64,000 nt of DNA. It comes from Brevundimonas pondensis. GTDB lineage: Bacteria > Pseudomonadota > Alphaproteobacteria > Caulobacterales > Caulobacteraceae. Location of the stretch: positions 558,001 through 622,000 of the forward strand of contig NZ_CP062006.1 in NCBI RefSeq assembly GCF_017487345.1, written 5' to 3'. Positions 50,332 through 58,708 of the stretch are shown in pieces. Position 1 is the stretch's first letter; each line of letters starts with the position of its first letter. The notes below the pieces were generated by a model, which saw only the letters and a program-made list of their open reading frames with translations, made no database searches and was not told the origin of the DNA. A program made the position numbers and the translations under genes.

Positions 50332-51105
50332 ATGTCTTACCTCAATCCCGAAACGGCGAAGAAGCTAGTCCCTATCGGGGAGCTTGCTCGCCAGAAGTTC
50401 AGCGCCAGCGATTGGCAGGCCATCGGATTCAGAACCGGCCTTCCGCATCGGATCACGAACGGCCGTCTTCTCCAAAGTCTCCGCTATGGCGACGACGATT
50501 ACGCTGGGAACTGTATCTCGGTCATCGGCGACCTCGTCAGCGACGATCCAGCCAACCTTAAGATCATAGAAGACTATATCGACCATACTTACGGCGTCGG
50601 CGGCCCGTCGATCTCAACGGCGCCTGGCCTAGGTCAAAGCATCCGTTTCACACCGTCTGTCTTTCGTGTTCCCGATGCGCCGCAAGACCCTCGGCTGATC
50701 GCCGTGATGATGCCCTTCGGCCCAGCCTTCGACGGTGTCTATGAAGCGATTAGGCGGGCTTGCGCCAACACCGATCATTTCCACGCTCAGCGTGCCGACG
50801 ACCTGTGGGATGACTCGACCGTCATCCAAGACGTGTTCAGCCTTATTTTCCGAAGTCATGCAGTGATCTGCGATTACAGCGGCAAGAATCCCAACGTCTT
50901 CTACGAAGCTGGGATCGCCCACACGCTCGGAAAGACCGTTATCCCCATAGCTCAGAGCCACGGCGACGTCCCGTCCGATGTCATTCATCATCGCTATCAG
51001 AGCTACCACCCCAATACCCAAGGGCTTGGTGATCTGGAGGCGCGGCTGACGCATCGCCTAAGCGGGCTCGTAACTCAGCGATCGCCGTGGGCGCAGCGCC
51101 CATGA
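50332..51105 (+). CDS. TIR-like (nucleotide-binding) protein, effector candidate
   Basis: A 257-residue protein. Residues 115-235 have AVMMPFGPAFDGVYEAIRRA, the IQDVFSLIFRSHAVICDYSG block and NPNVFYEAGIAHTLGKTVI. This is the pattern of TIR-like or nucleoside deoxyribosyltransferase-like domains in prokaryotic immune effectors. The N-terminal 85 residues (LLQSLRYGDDDYAGNCISVI) resemble effector-associated death-like domains. ATG 50332 is used; an upstream TTG at 50266 is possible. The ribosome binding site is not clear. It lies in the DNA inserted between the two halves of the lasso locus. Confidence 0.66.
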   Translation: MSYLNPETAKKLVPIGELARQKFSASDWQAIGFRTGLPHRITNGRLLQSLRYGDDDYAGNCISVIGDLVSDDPANLKIIEDYIDHTYGVGGPSISTAPGLGQSIRFTPSVFRVPDAPQDPRLIAVMMPFGPAFDGVYEAIRRACANTDHFHAQRADDLWDDSTVIQDVFSLIFRSHAVICDYSGKNPNVFYEAGIAHTLGKTVIPIAQSHGDVPSDVIHHRYQSYHPNTQGLGDLEARLTHRLSGLVTQRSPWAQRP

Positions 51106-51250
51106 CCTTGCCGCTTCTGGGCCAGATGCGGTCAGCCGACGTCGCCCTGATCATGTCGAGCGCGTCCTTCACAGTATTTTGGGGTTACGCCTATCGAGTC
51201 ACCCCCGATCTAAGTGGGCCCAGATTAAGCGATGAAAGAAGCCATGCAGT

Positions 51251-52144
51251 ATGACCAGTTGCCTGTTCGCTAAAGCTCCCGACCGCATCGTGGCCGTCGC
51301 TGACGGACGCCTCTCAGTCTCAGACGAGGTTATCAGCTTCGACACCGCCAAGAAGATTATCTCCTTCACGCCGGCCTATCGGATCCCGAGGATCGAGCGC
51401 GGCTATTTCGTTCGCTACTCGAACCGGACTATCGCTGATTGGTGCATCGCCTATGCCGGCAACGTGGCGCTCGCCAGCGAAATACACCGCCTGTTTATAG
51501 ATCGGGTCACCAAGGGCTTGTTCCTGACTTGGACCGACGGAGAGGCGACGCTTGAGGATTCCTTCAATGAAGGGGCGCAGTTCGGCGACTATAATTTTGA
51601 AAACAATGACTTGATTCCTTTGACGCCCGCGACATTGGCTGGTCGTCTTTACCGCATCGCCAAGACGAAGTGCGACGAGTTCGCATTGCGGCGGCGCGTG
51701 TTTCCGGACTGTGAGTTTCTGTTGTTCGGACGGGACGAAGAGACGTCCCAATGGTCGGGCTTCAAAGTATATGCAGAGGATGTGGGGTGGAGTCCCGGGT
51801 TGACCGCCAGGGTCATCCTTGAAGAAATTCCTGATGGCCGTTTGACCGCCATAGGCTCGCGGAGTGTCGCTGGGGAAGCCTATGCGGACGACATGTTGAT
51901 CGCAGGGCTGGTAGGGTGGAAGGTCAATAAGTCAGCGAAGGACATGTTCGCGTTTCTTGACGACCCCATCTTTTCGGCGCCCGCCCTGGCGGCACCGGTT
52001 CATGACCCTGCCGACTGGACGCTGTTGGAGGTGCGCCGCCGCTTTGAGGATCTCGTCCAAGGCTCCGCCGACCCGGCGGTAGGCGGCGATATCCTGATCG
52101 CCACAGGGGATGAGTTGGGCAGCCTGACGCTCAATTCCGACTGA
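51251..52144 (+). CDS. Hypothetical protein, possible Ntn-hydrolase (proteasome beta-like)
   Basis: A 297-residue protein beginning Met-Thr-Ser-Cys. The N-terminal region (VAVADGRLSVS and a Lys pair near 34, then AYAGNVALASEIHRLF) has the order Thr, Asp, Lys, AG-x-x-x-A known in Ntn hydrolases such as HslV. Met removal would expose Thr2. The rest of the protein shows no motif that I know. The call is tentative. Confidence 0.42.
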   Translation: MTSCLFAKAPDRIVAVADGRLSVSDEVISFDTAKKIISFTPAYRIPRIERGYFVRYSNRTIADWCIAYAGNVALASEIHRLFIDRVTKGLFLTWTDGEATLEDSFNEGAQFGDYNFENNDLIPLTPATLAGRLYRIAKTKCDEFALRRRVFPDCEFLLFGRDEETSQWSGFKVYAEDVGWSPGLTARVILEEIPDGRLTAIGSRSVAGEAYADDMLIAGLVGWKVNKSAKDMFAFLDDPIFSAPALAAPVHDPADWTLLEVRRRFEDLVQGSADPAVGGDILIATGDELGSLTLNSD

Positions 52145-52627
52145 TCTCGACGGTCGTCCGCCAGTTTGCCACTAGCTCATGCAATTCTGTACCGCGCTTT
52201 GATCTGTTGGATCTGCTGATCCTTGCGTCGAAGGGCGCGGATATGCCCTCGGGCTTGGCTGCGAAGATCCCTTGCATGATCGGAACCCCGGTCGAGACGT
52301 CGTGCAGAGCGAGCCAGGGAAGATATCCAGCTTAAATGGAACTCGCGACGATCAAATGCGAATTCTAGCTCATACTGTGCATGCGATGACATGAGCGACC
52401 CTGCTTTGTGAATGCGTGTTTCGGGAGATGGAGATCACACCTGCGACCTGCAAGTTGGCGATCAAGGTAGGCAGCGGAACCACCACCTAGCCCCGGCGAG
52501 CGCGCTGCGACGTACGGCTTTTGGGCCTGAAAATTTCTCGAGATTCTGCGCTGACCTTTAGGGTCCGGCGGCCGCGCAACCGTCTCTCCACAGGTCGTCA
52601 GAAGACGATGTTTCCAGTGGAGTTTTT
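52145..52627. other. Stretch without a confident gene
   Basis: These 483 bases separate the previous gene from the tyrosine recombinase. A minus-strand ORF of 71 codons (52177-52392) encodes a very basic peptide and may not be real. GTGGAG precedes the GTG start of the recombinase at 52628. No repeat, tRNA or other element is evident. Confidence 0.4.
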
Positions 52628-54523
52628 GTGTCCGCGTCAAAGCTTGTCGTCGTCTCGCCAGTTTCCGGCGTTGTTCCAAGAAAAAGGGGGCGTCCGCCGC
52701 TACCCATCGTCACCCATCCCGTCAGCCTCTGGGAGGTCCATGACGACCCTGAACACTTCCACGCCGCGCTGGATCTCCAGATCCGCCGACACGGCGAGAA
52801 CTCCCATCGATTGCATCGGGCGATCGTGGCCGCGGGCGGGCTGACGGACAGGACCACCCTCGCGGCCTGGCGGCGAGGCCTGAAGGTCCCGCAGACACCC
52901 GCGAGTCTGAAGGTCCTCGACATCATCGAGCATCGCTATCGGCTGGATGCCGGCTATCTGCGGTCGCGGCTGCAACGGCGCCGCGCGCTCTCCGGCCTGG
53001 TTCCGCCCGAGGTGCAGTATGCGGAATCCCGTCGTCTGGCCTGGCACCTGCCGGATGACTTCGACGAGAGATCGGCCGATGAGCAGGAGGAGATCCTGAA
53101 TTGGGTGCGTTCGACCATCCTGTCCGGCGGCACCGCCTATCATCGCTATCATTCGACCGTGTCGAAGCATCGGTTCGCACTTCGCTTTGACGGAAGCGGT
53201 CCTGCTGAACTGGCGGCGCCCGCGCAATTGCGGGCCGAGATGGACGCTCTCCTGCGGTTCAAGTCGGCGACGCTCACGGACATCGGCTACCAGCGCTCAG
53301 GCGTCTGGGGGGCGGAGACCGCGGCGCAGCGCGAGGAGCATCTGGCGCTGCTGTTCGGCGCCCTGGCCGCCCTGCCTGACGACGAGGTCAGCGGGCTGGG
53401 CGTGCCCCGTGAGGGCCTGACCTTTGGGCTTCTCGTCCTGCCGTCGATCTGGGACTGGTATGTGCAGTGGCGCGAGCGGCGCCGGGGCTTCTTCACGGGC
53501 TGGGAAAGCGAGATGCTCCTGCTTGGCGCAGCCTTCTCGCGCAGCCAGACGGGGTGGCTCAGGCAGAGCCCATGGCTGGCGGAGCGGCTTCGTCCCATTC
53601 CTGGCGTTGTCGCTCAGGAAGAGATCGACCGGATCTGTGAGGATTGGGATGGAGCCTGCGAGCAGGTGCATCGCCATGCCTTGGCCAGGTCCAAGGAGAT
53701 CGAGCGGGTCGCCAGGGTCCATCGGGATCCGTTCGAACCCATCCTGCCCATTCTGGAAGCGGCCAGTCCTGTCGGCGAGTATCGCAAGATCACGGAAGAG
53801 GTACTCCGTCGGATGCCGGAAGAAAGGCGCTATCCTCGGGCCGCGGCAGAGGCCGTTCGGTCCTTCCTGATGCTGAGGCTGGGGCTGCATCTCGGGGTCA
53901 GGCAGAAGAACCTGCGGCAACTCCTACTACGTCCGCGGGGGAGTCCGCCGACGCCGGAGCGAGAGCTTGAGAACCGGCGATGCGGCGAGTTGCGCTGGAG
54001 CGAGAGGGACGGCGGCTGGGAGGTCTTCATCCCCTGCGTGGCGTTCAAGAACTCCGGCTCGGCCTACTTCGCCAAGCGTCCGTTCCGGCTTCTACTGCCG
54101 GACCTCGGCGGACTGTATCGCTGGATCGACGCCTATGTCGGTCGTCACCGATCAGCCCTGCTTAACGGTTCCCGCGATCCCGGCACCTTCTTCGTCAAGA
54201 CCGTGAAGACCTCCAGTCGCGACGCCGCCTATAACCAGCACACCTTCTACGGAGCCTGGCGCCAGGTGATTCAGCGCTACGGAATCTACAACCCGTATAC
54301 GGGTAGGGGCGCAATTCCGGGCCTGCTTCCGCATGGGCCTCACAATGTGAGGGATGTCCTGGCGACCCATGTGCTGAAGCAAACGGGTTCCTATGAGCAG
54401 GCCAGCTACGCCATTCAGGATACGCCGGCCACGGTCGCGGACCATTACGGTCGCTTCCTTCCGCAGGACAAGGCGGCGCTGGCGGCCCAAGTCCTGAACC
54501 GGGTCTGGGAGGCGGCGGCCTGA
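52628..54523 (+). CDS. Divergent tyrosine recombinase, long form
   Basis: A 631-residue recombinase. The C-terminal catalytic domain has the first Arg in LHLGVRQKNLRQL, then PHGPHNVRDVLATHV (H-x-x-R), and the nucleophile Tyr in VADHYGRFLP. The N-terminal 400 residues are far longer than in phage integrases and are not recognised, apart from an HTH-like start (LKVPQTPASLKVLDIIEHRY). It begins at GTG 52628. It is one of three recombinases in the window. Confidence 0.8.
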   Translation: MSASKLVVVSPVSGVVPRKRGRPPLPIVTHPVSLWEVHDDPEHFHAALDLQIRRHGENSHRLHRAIVAAGGLTDRTTLAAWRRGLKVPQTPASLKVLDIIEHRYRLDAGYLRSRLQRRRALSGLVPPEVQYAESRRLAWHLPDDFDERSADEQEEILNWVRSTILSGGTAYHRYHSTVSKHRFALRFDGSGPAELAAPAQLRAEMDALLRFKSATLTDIGYQRSGVWGAETAAQREEHLALLFGALAALPDDEVSGLGVPREGLTFGLLVLPSIWDWYVQWRERRRGFFTGWESEMLLLGAAFSRSQTGWLRQSPWLAERLRPIPGVVAQEEIDRICEDWDGACEQVHRHALARSKEIERVARVHRDPFEPILPILEAASPVGEYRKITEEVLRRMPEERRYPRAAAEAVRSFLMLRLGLHLGVRQKNLRQLLLRPRGSPPTPERELENRRCGELRWSERDGGWEVFIPCVAFKNSGSAYFAKRPFRLLLPDLGGLYRWIDAYVGRHRSALLNGSRDPGTFFVKTVKTSSRDAAYNQHTFYGAWRQVIQRYGIYNPYTGRGAIPGLLPHGPHNVRDVLATHVLKQTGSYEQASYAIQDTPATVADHYGRFLPQDKAALAAQVLNRVWEAAA

Positions 54524-54564
54524 CGCCGTAAAGGCGAAGGCGTTCATGCGAACAGACAAGGAAT

Positions 54565-54578
54565 GTTCCTATTTGTTC
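54565..54578 (+). promoter_or_regulatory. LexA-like box upstream of the dinB remnant
   Basis: GTTC-N6-GTTC lies 22 bases before the ATG of the dinB remnant. The alphaproteobacterial LexA site is GTTC-N7-GTTC, so one spacer base is missing. The location upstream of an SOS gene fragment makes a decayed LexA site plausible. Confidence 0.4.
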
Positions 54579-54599
54579 GAGGCTTGCTAGGCGTTCTCC

Positions 54600-54711
54600 A
54601 TGGACGACGCCGTCCCTCGCAAGATCATCCATGTGGACATGGACGCCTTCTCGCCTCGGTGGAGCAGAGGGGCTACCCCGCCTGCGCGGGCGTCGCTTTA
54701 GGTCAAGCCGC
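54600..54711 (+). pseudogene. dinB: dinB (DNA polymerase IV) N-terminal remnant
   Basis: The first frame reads RKIIHVDMDAF, the DinB start with its catalytic Asp. After a frameshift the next frame reads LASVEQRGYPACAGVALGQ, the following DinB block. Together they cover about the first 40 residues of DNA polymerase IV; nothing of the remaining 300 residues follows. The large serine recombinase gene ends at 54725, so insertion next to or inside dinB is the likely cause. Confidence 0.78.
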
Positions 54712-54724
54712 TTCGCTATGCCGA

Positions 54725-56230
54725 TCAGACACCGGTTCGCGGGACGCCGTTTTTCATTCCGCGTCGGCGGCCGAAGGCTCTGGAACGCTTGCCAGGTCCG
54801 TTGCGCACTTTGGAGACCTTCAATTGCTGCTCAGACGGCGTGTAGCCGATGGCCACGTAGGCTGTAGCAATTGACCCGAACCGGCGAGTGTAGGTCGAAG
54901 AGTGCGGCAGGTCCGGCGAGATGTTCACAAGACTCATGCTGAGCCGACCATGCCGTTTCCAAAGCATGCGCAGCATGTCCAGGAGCTCAGGGATGGAGAA
55001 CTTTTCCGTTGGGCGATTCTTCTGCGCGGCGACGATCCGATCCGAATACATCGCCTGCTTGGGTGTCTGGATATAGCCGCAGGCCTTGTAGGCCTTGAGC
55101 ATGCCGCCGAACGCGTCCCGGAAGGTCTCGAGGCCGTAGATGCTCTTCTCGAAAATCGCCTTCTCGGAGAGCGTGCCGCACTCGGCGGCGACGCGCTGCA
55201 GTTCTCGAATGAGGTCAGCCCGCGAGGGCTGCTCTGAGCACCATCGAATTTTCGCCTGGACCCGGTCGTAAAGGCCGGTCGAAACGATCGGCGGACAGGC
55301 GGAGCTTTTGACCCAATGCTTCGGATCGACCGACTGGCGCGGTTCACCAAGGCGTTGTCTCGTCCGCCCAAGGGAAAGCCGGCCACAGTATTTGGGATTG
55401 TTCAGGACTCCGCGGACACGACCGACCGTCCATAGACCGCCATCCTTGAAGGCTAATCCTTCTAAGTTCAGGGTCCTGGCGACAGTGGTGTAGCTCTCGC
55501 CAAGATTGAGATAACTCGCAAAGATTCGTCGGACGACCTCCACTTCGTGGATGGGGCCGAGCACAAGTCGGGTGTGGCAGCCGGGCCTCTCGAACCTCTC
55601 GCCGTCGTCGCAGACGTGAATGACTGATCCATCAGCGTCAACGATTGCACGCCGGTAACCGTAGCCACCCTGACCGCCGGTCCAGAAGTTGCGCTCGCGC
55701 AGGACCATCTTGGCTCGTGAGATGCGCTGACTGTTCTCACGACTGAACTCAGCAGCCATCGTCCGTTTGACGTGCTTGATGAGTCCCGACATGGCGGTCC
55801 CGTCATTCCTGAACGACTCGGCGCAGTACTCAACATCGACGCCCGCCTCCTGGCACATGAACTCATAGTGGGCCGCTTGATCGGGGTTCTGGAAACGTCC
55901 CCATCGACTGACGTCGTAGACAAGGATCGCACTGAAACCGGGATGGCCATCCAGCACGATCCGCAGGAGTTCCTTCAGCGCGTCCCGCTTTTCCAGGGTG
56001 ACCCCGCTGATTCCGTGGTCCGTGAAGGTCTGCACGATGTGGAACCCGTGAGACTTGGCCCAGGTGGCTATAGCTCGCGCCTGGAACTCGAGCGAGACAT
56101 CCTGCCTGTCCGTCGACATACGCAGGTACTGGGCGGCCGGTCGGCCAGTTTCCCCTGGTGCGTCTTCCATGAATTCTGGCGCCCTTGGCTGTAGATGCAG
56201 TCCGCGAACATCCACCTGGTGTCCGTTCAC
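54725..56230 (-). CDS. Large serine recombinase
   Basis: A 501-residue site-specific recombinase. The N-terminal resolvase domain has the catalytic Ser in AAQYLRMSTDRQDVS, then ILVYDVSRWGRFQN. The central recombinase domain has GGYGYRRAIV and VRRIFASYLNLGESYTTVAR. A zinc ribbon is not obvious. A codon inside the start region (about 56130) may be the true start, since the first 25 residues before RPAAQYLRM are not conserved. It probably mediated insertion of the 50.2-56.3 kb segment. Confidence 0.88.
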   Translation of the reverse strand: MNGHQVDVRGLHLQPRAPEFMEDAPGETGRPAAQYLRMSTDRQDVSLEFQARAIATWAKSHGFHIVQTFTDHGISGVTLEKRDALKELLRIVLDGHPGFSAILVYDVSRWGRFQNPDQAAHYEFMCQEAGVDVEYCAESFRNDGTAMSGLIKHVKRTMAAEFSRENSQRISRAKMVLRERNFWTGGQGGYGYRRAIVDADGSVIHVCDDGERFERPGCHTRLVLGPIHEVEVVRRIFASYLNLGESYTTVARTLNLEGLAFKDGGLWTVGRVRGVLNNPKYCGRLSLGRTRQRLGEPRQSVDPKHWVKSSACPPIVSTGLYDRVQAKIRWCSEQPSRADLIRELQRVAAECGTLSEKAIFEKSIYGLETFRDAFGGMLKAYKACGYIQTPKQAMYSDRIVAAQKNRPTEKFSIPELLDMLRMLWKRHGRLSMSLVNISPDLPHSSTYTRRFGSIATAYVAIGYTPSEQQLKVSKVRNGPGKRSRAFGRRRGMKNGVPRTGV

Positions 56231-56326
56231 GGTCCATGGTGCTCACTTGGCGAGGAGAACGCGCGAACTCACGGGGAGTCTTTAACCGGCGTGAGGTGGG
56301 TTCGGCAGCTTTGAGAGCGCCCGACA

Positions 56327-58708
56327 TCAAGGCGGACCGAGATATCGCGTCAGCCAGTCGAGGATGCGTGCGTGCAGGTCTCTTAGATTGCCGGGGCTGG
56401 CGTAGGTGTGGCCCTCGCCGAAATAGGTCACGAGACCTGCTTCCCGATCGCGACGGTAAAGGGCGCTGAAGAGGGTGCTCATGCGTTGGGTGTCGAGGTC
56501 GGACTCGATCAGCAGGGCAGGGGTGCGAATAGCCTCGGCCTGATAAAGGGGGCTGGCTTCGACGTAGGCTCCGGGCGAGGTGGCGAAGTCGCCGATCGAC
56601 GCCTGTCCGGTTTCGCCCCACCCGACCATCTGCCCCACGGGAACGCCTTCTTCGGGCGCCACCCGGAAGAAGGGCGGTAGCTGCATAGAGAGGCTCAGGT
56701 CGGGATATCCGTTTGAGGCGATGACCGCGCTGAAGCGGTCGCTTTGGGCCACGGCGCTGAGAACGCCGTAGCCGCCGAAACTGTGACCGATGAGGGCGAT
56801 CCTCCTGGGATCGACGAGGCCGAGGTCGCCGGCGGCGTCGACCGCAACCAGTATGCGGTCGGCGATCTTTGCAGCTGGGCGGTTCTCACCCGGCGCAAGT
56901 GGGAGGCTGACGATGAGGACGGCGTAGCCCGCCGCCGCGATCACGCCTGGATTGTTCTGCAACCGGGTCCCGCCGGGGAGGAGCGCCGAAGGGGCGGAGC
57001 GGGGGGCTGTCCCGGGATAGACCTCGACCACGACTGGCGGACGGGCGCCCGGGGCTGACTCAGGAGGCAGGAGAAGCCAACTCGTCAGCGGTTCACCGTT
57101 GAGCCCGGGGTGGGGCACAGGCACTACGCGCCCCCAGTCGATGTCGGGCCAGTCCTTGTTGAGCGCGACGAGAGGTTTGACGCCCTCCGCCGTCCTCAGT
57201 CGAACTTCGCTTCCGCCCTGTTGCGTTCGGCGGGTGACAAGGAAGTCGGCGTTCGGACTGGCCGCGAGGATGGTTTCGTCCTGTTCCATCGGCGTCAGAC
57301 AGGCCGGGGCCGGTCGGGCGAGCCGTGACAGGCAGGCCTGATCGATCAGGGTGCGGGCTCCCATATCCCGAGGCGATGGATTCCACCGCACCGGGTTGCC
57401 CATGTCGGCAGTCTGCCCCTGGTCACGAAGCTGCCCGCGCGCCAGCAAGGCGCCGTCCGGCGCAAAGCGATAGACCCCGTCCGCGCGCTGAATGGCGGCG
57501 CGTCCACTAATGTCCACAATCCGCTCCGAGGGCTCCTTGACTGGAATGTGAGGCGATGAGGTCGAGCGAGGGCGGGCCCAGACCCGGGCGCCGTCAGCGG
57601 TTCGGGCCTGAATGATCGGCTGGTCGCCGTCCCAACTCGCCAGGGGAATAGCGACGCCGTCCCAGGTGCGTTGCACCCAGGGCGCCAGCGGACCGAGTTC
57701 GAGCGGCCTGGCGCGCCCGTTTGGGGACACCGTCCAGAATCGGCCGTCCTCGTCGAAGTCGCCGCCTAGGGGACGGCCGAAAACGATCAGGTCGTTGGAG
57801 GCGGACGACCAGGTCATCAGGTACATGGCCAGGTCCTGCTCAGGCAGGGGGTCTCTGACGGCGCCGCTCTCGAGCGCCACGAGGTTGAGGCGCCGTCGGC
57901 GGATGGGATCGCCGACCCGGACCGGGCGATCCGGTCTGGGCTGAAGATCTTCGGCGTCCTCCAGAAGGGCGGCCTGGCGGCCGTCAGGCGAGAGCCTGAG
58001 GTCGAACCATTCCCCGCGGGCCAGTCGCCGGGGCGTCCCGGTGGGAACGTCGAGAACAACCAGGGTGGAGGGCTCGGCCCGGGTCCGCGACTGCCGGGCC
58101 TGTCCGCTGGGGATGTAGACGGCGCTCGTGCCATGGCCGCTCGCAGCCGTGCGCCACAACCGTTCCACGCGTTGCTGAACCTTGAAGCCGACCCGCATGG
58201 CGACGGGCGGATCGTGACGCGGCCGGGCGATGAAGACCAGCTCGGTCGGCGAGCGCCAGGCGACCGTCTGCCCGAACTGGGACAGCTCCGGCGTGAAAGG
58301 AAGCCAGACTGTCTCGCCGGTCGCCAGGGTGAGGACGCCGAGCTGCAGGTCGTCGGCCGTCACACGGAAGACCGCCATGCGGGCGCCGTCAGGCGAGAAG
58401 GGGCCCGTCAAATGGCCGGCCTCGTGACTGGGCGCGGCAAGGCGGATCGGCGCCTGATCCTGCTCGACGCGATACAGCTCCAGGTCGGTGAGCATGGCGT
58501 TGGTCATGGTGGACAGATCATAGGATCCGGCCTGGTCATAAGGACGCTGGTGCTCGATCGCGACCCATGCGCCGTCAGGGCTGATCCGTGTCGTCCCGAT
58601 GTCCTCGTGACGGAGCAGGTCGTCGATCGAGAAGGGGCGCTGTGTCTGGGCAGAAGCCGGCCAGGCGGCGGATGTCGCCAGGACAAGAGCAAGAAGAGGA
58701 CGCCGCAT
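56327..58708 (-). CDS. Lasso peptide isopeptidase (S9 prolyl oligopeptidase-like)
   Basis: A 793-residue serine hydrolase with a signal peptide (LLALVLATSAAWPASA). The N-terminal half is beta-propeller-like. The C-terminal hydrolase domain has the nucleophile in IGHSFGGYGVLS, Asp in ESDLDTQRM and His in FGEGHTYASPG. It is close in form to the AtxE2-type isopeptidases that cut the macrolactam bond of lasso peptides in Caulobacterales. The ATG at 58708 overlaps the receptor stop as TGATG; a GTG one codon upstream is possible. Confidence 0.84.
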   Translation of the reverse strand: MRRPLLALVLATSAAWPASAQTQRPFSIDDLLRHEDIGTTRISPDGAWVAIEHQRPYDQAGSYDLSTMTNAMLTDLELYRVEQDQAPIRLAAPSHEAGHLTGPFSPDGARMAVFRVTADDLQLGVLTLATGETVWLPFTPELSQFGQTVAWRSPTELVFIARPRHDPPVAMRVGFKVQQRVERLWRTAASGHGTSAVYIPSGQARQSRTRAEPSTLVVLDVPTGTPRRLARGEWFDLRLSPDGRQAALLEDAEDLQPRPDRPVRVGDPIRRRRLNLVALESGAVRDPLPEQDLAMYLMTWSSASNDLIVFGRPLGGDFDEDGRFWTVSPNGRARPLELGPLAPWVQRTWDGVAIPLASWDGDQPIIQARTADGARVWARPRSTSSPHIPVKEPSERIVDISGRAAIQRADGVYRFAPDGALLARGQLRDQGQTADMGNPVRWNPSPRDMGARTLIDQACLSRLARPAPACLTPMEQDETILAASPNADFLVTRRTQQGGSEVRLRTAEGVKPLVALNKDWPDIDWGRVVPVPHPGLNGEPLTSWLLLPPESAPGARPPVVVEVYPGTAPRSAPSALLPGGTRLQNNPGVIAAAGYAVLIVSLPLAPGENRPAAKIADRILVAVDAAGDLGLVDPRRIALIGHSFGGYGVLSAVAQSDRFSAVIASNGYPDLSLSMQLPPFFRVAPEEGVPVGQMVGWGETGQASIGDFATSPGAYVEASPLYQAEAIRTPALLIESDLDTQRMSTLFSALYRRDREAGLVTYFGEGHTYASPGNLRDLHARILDWLTRYLGPP

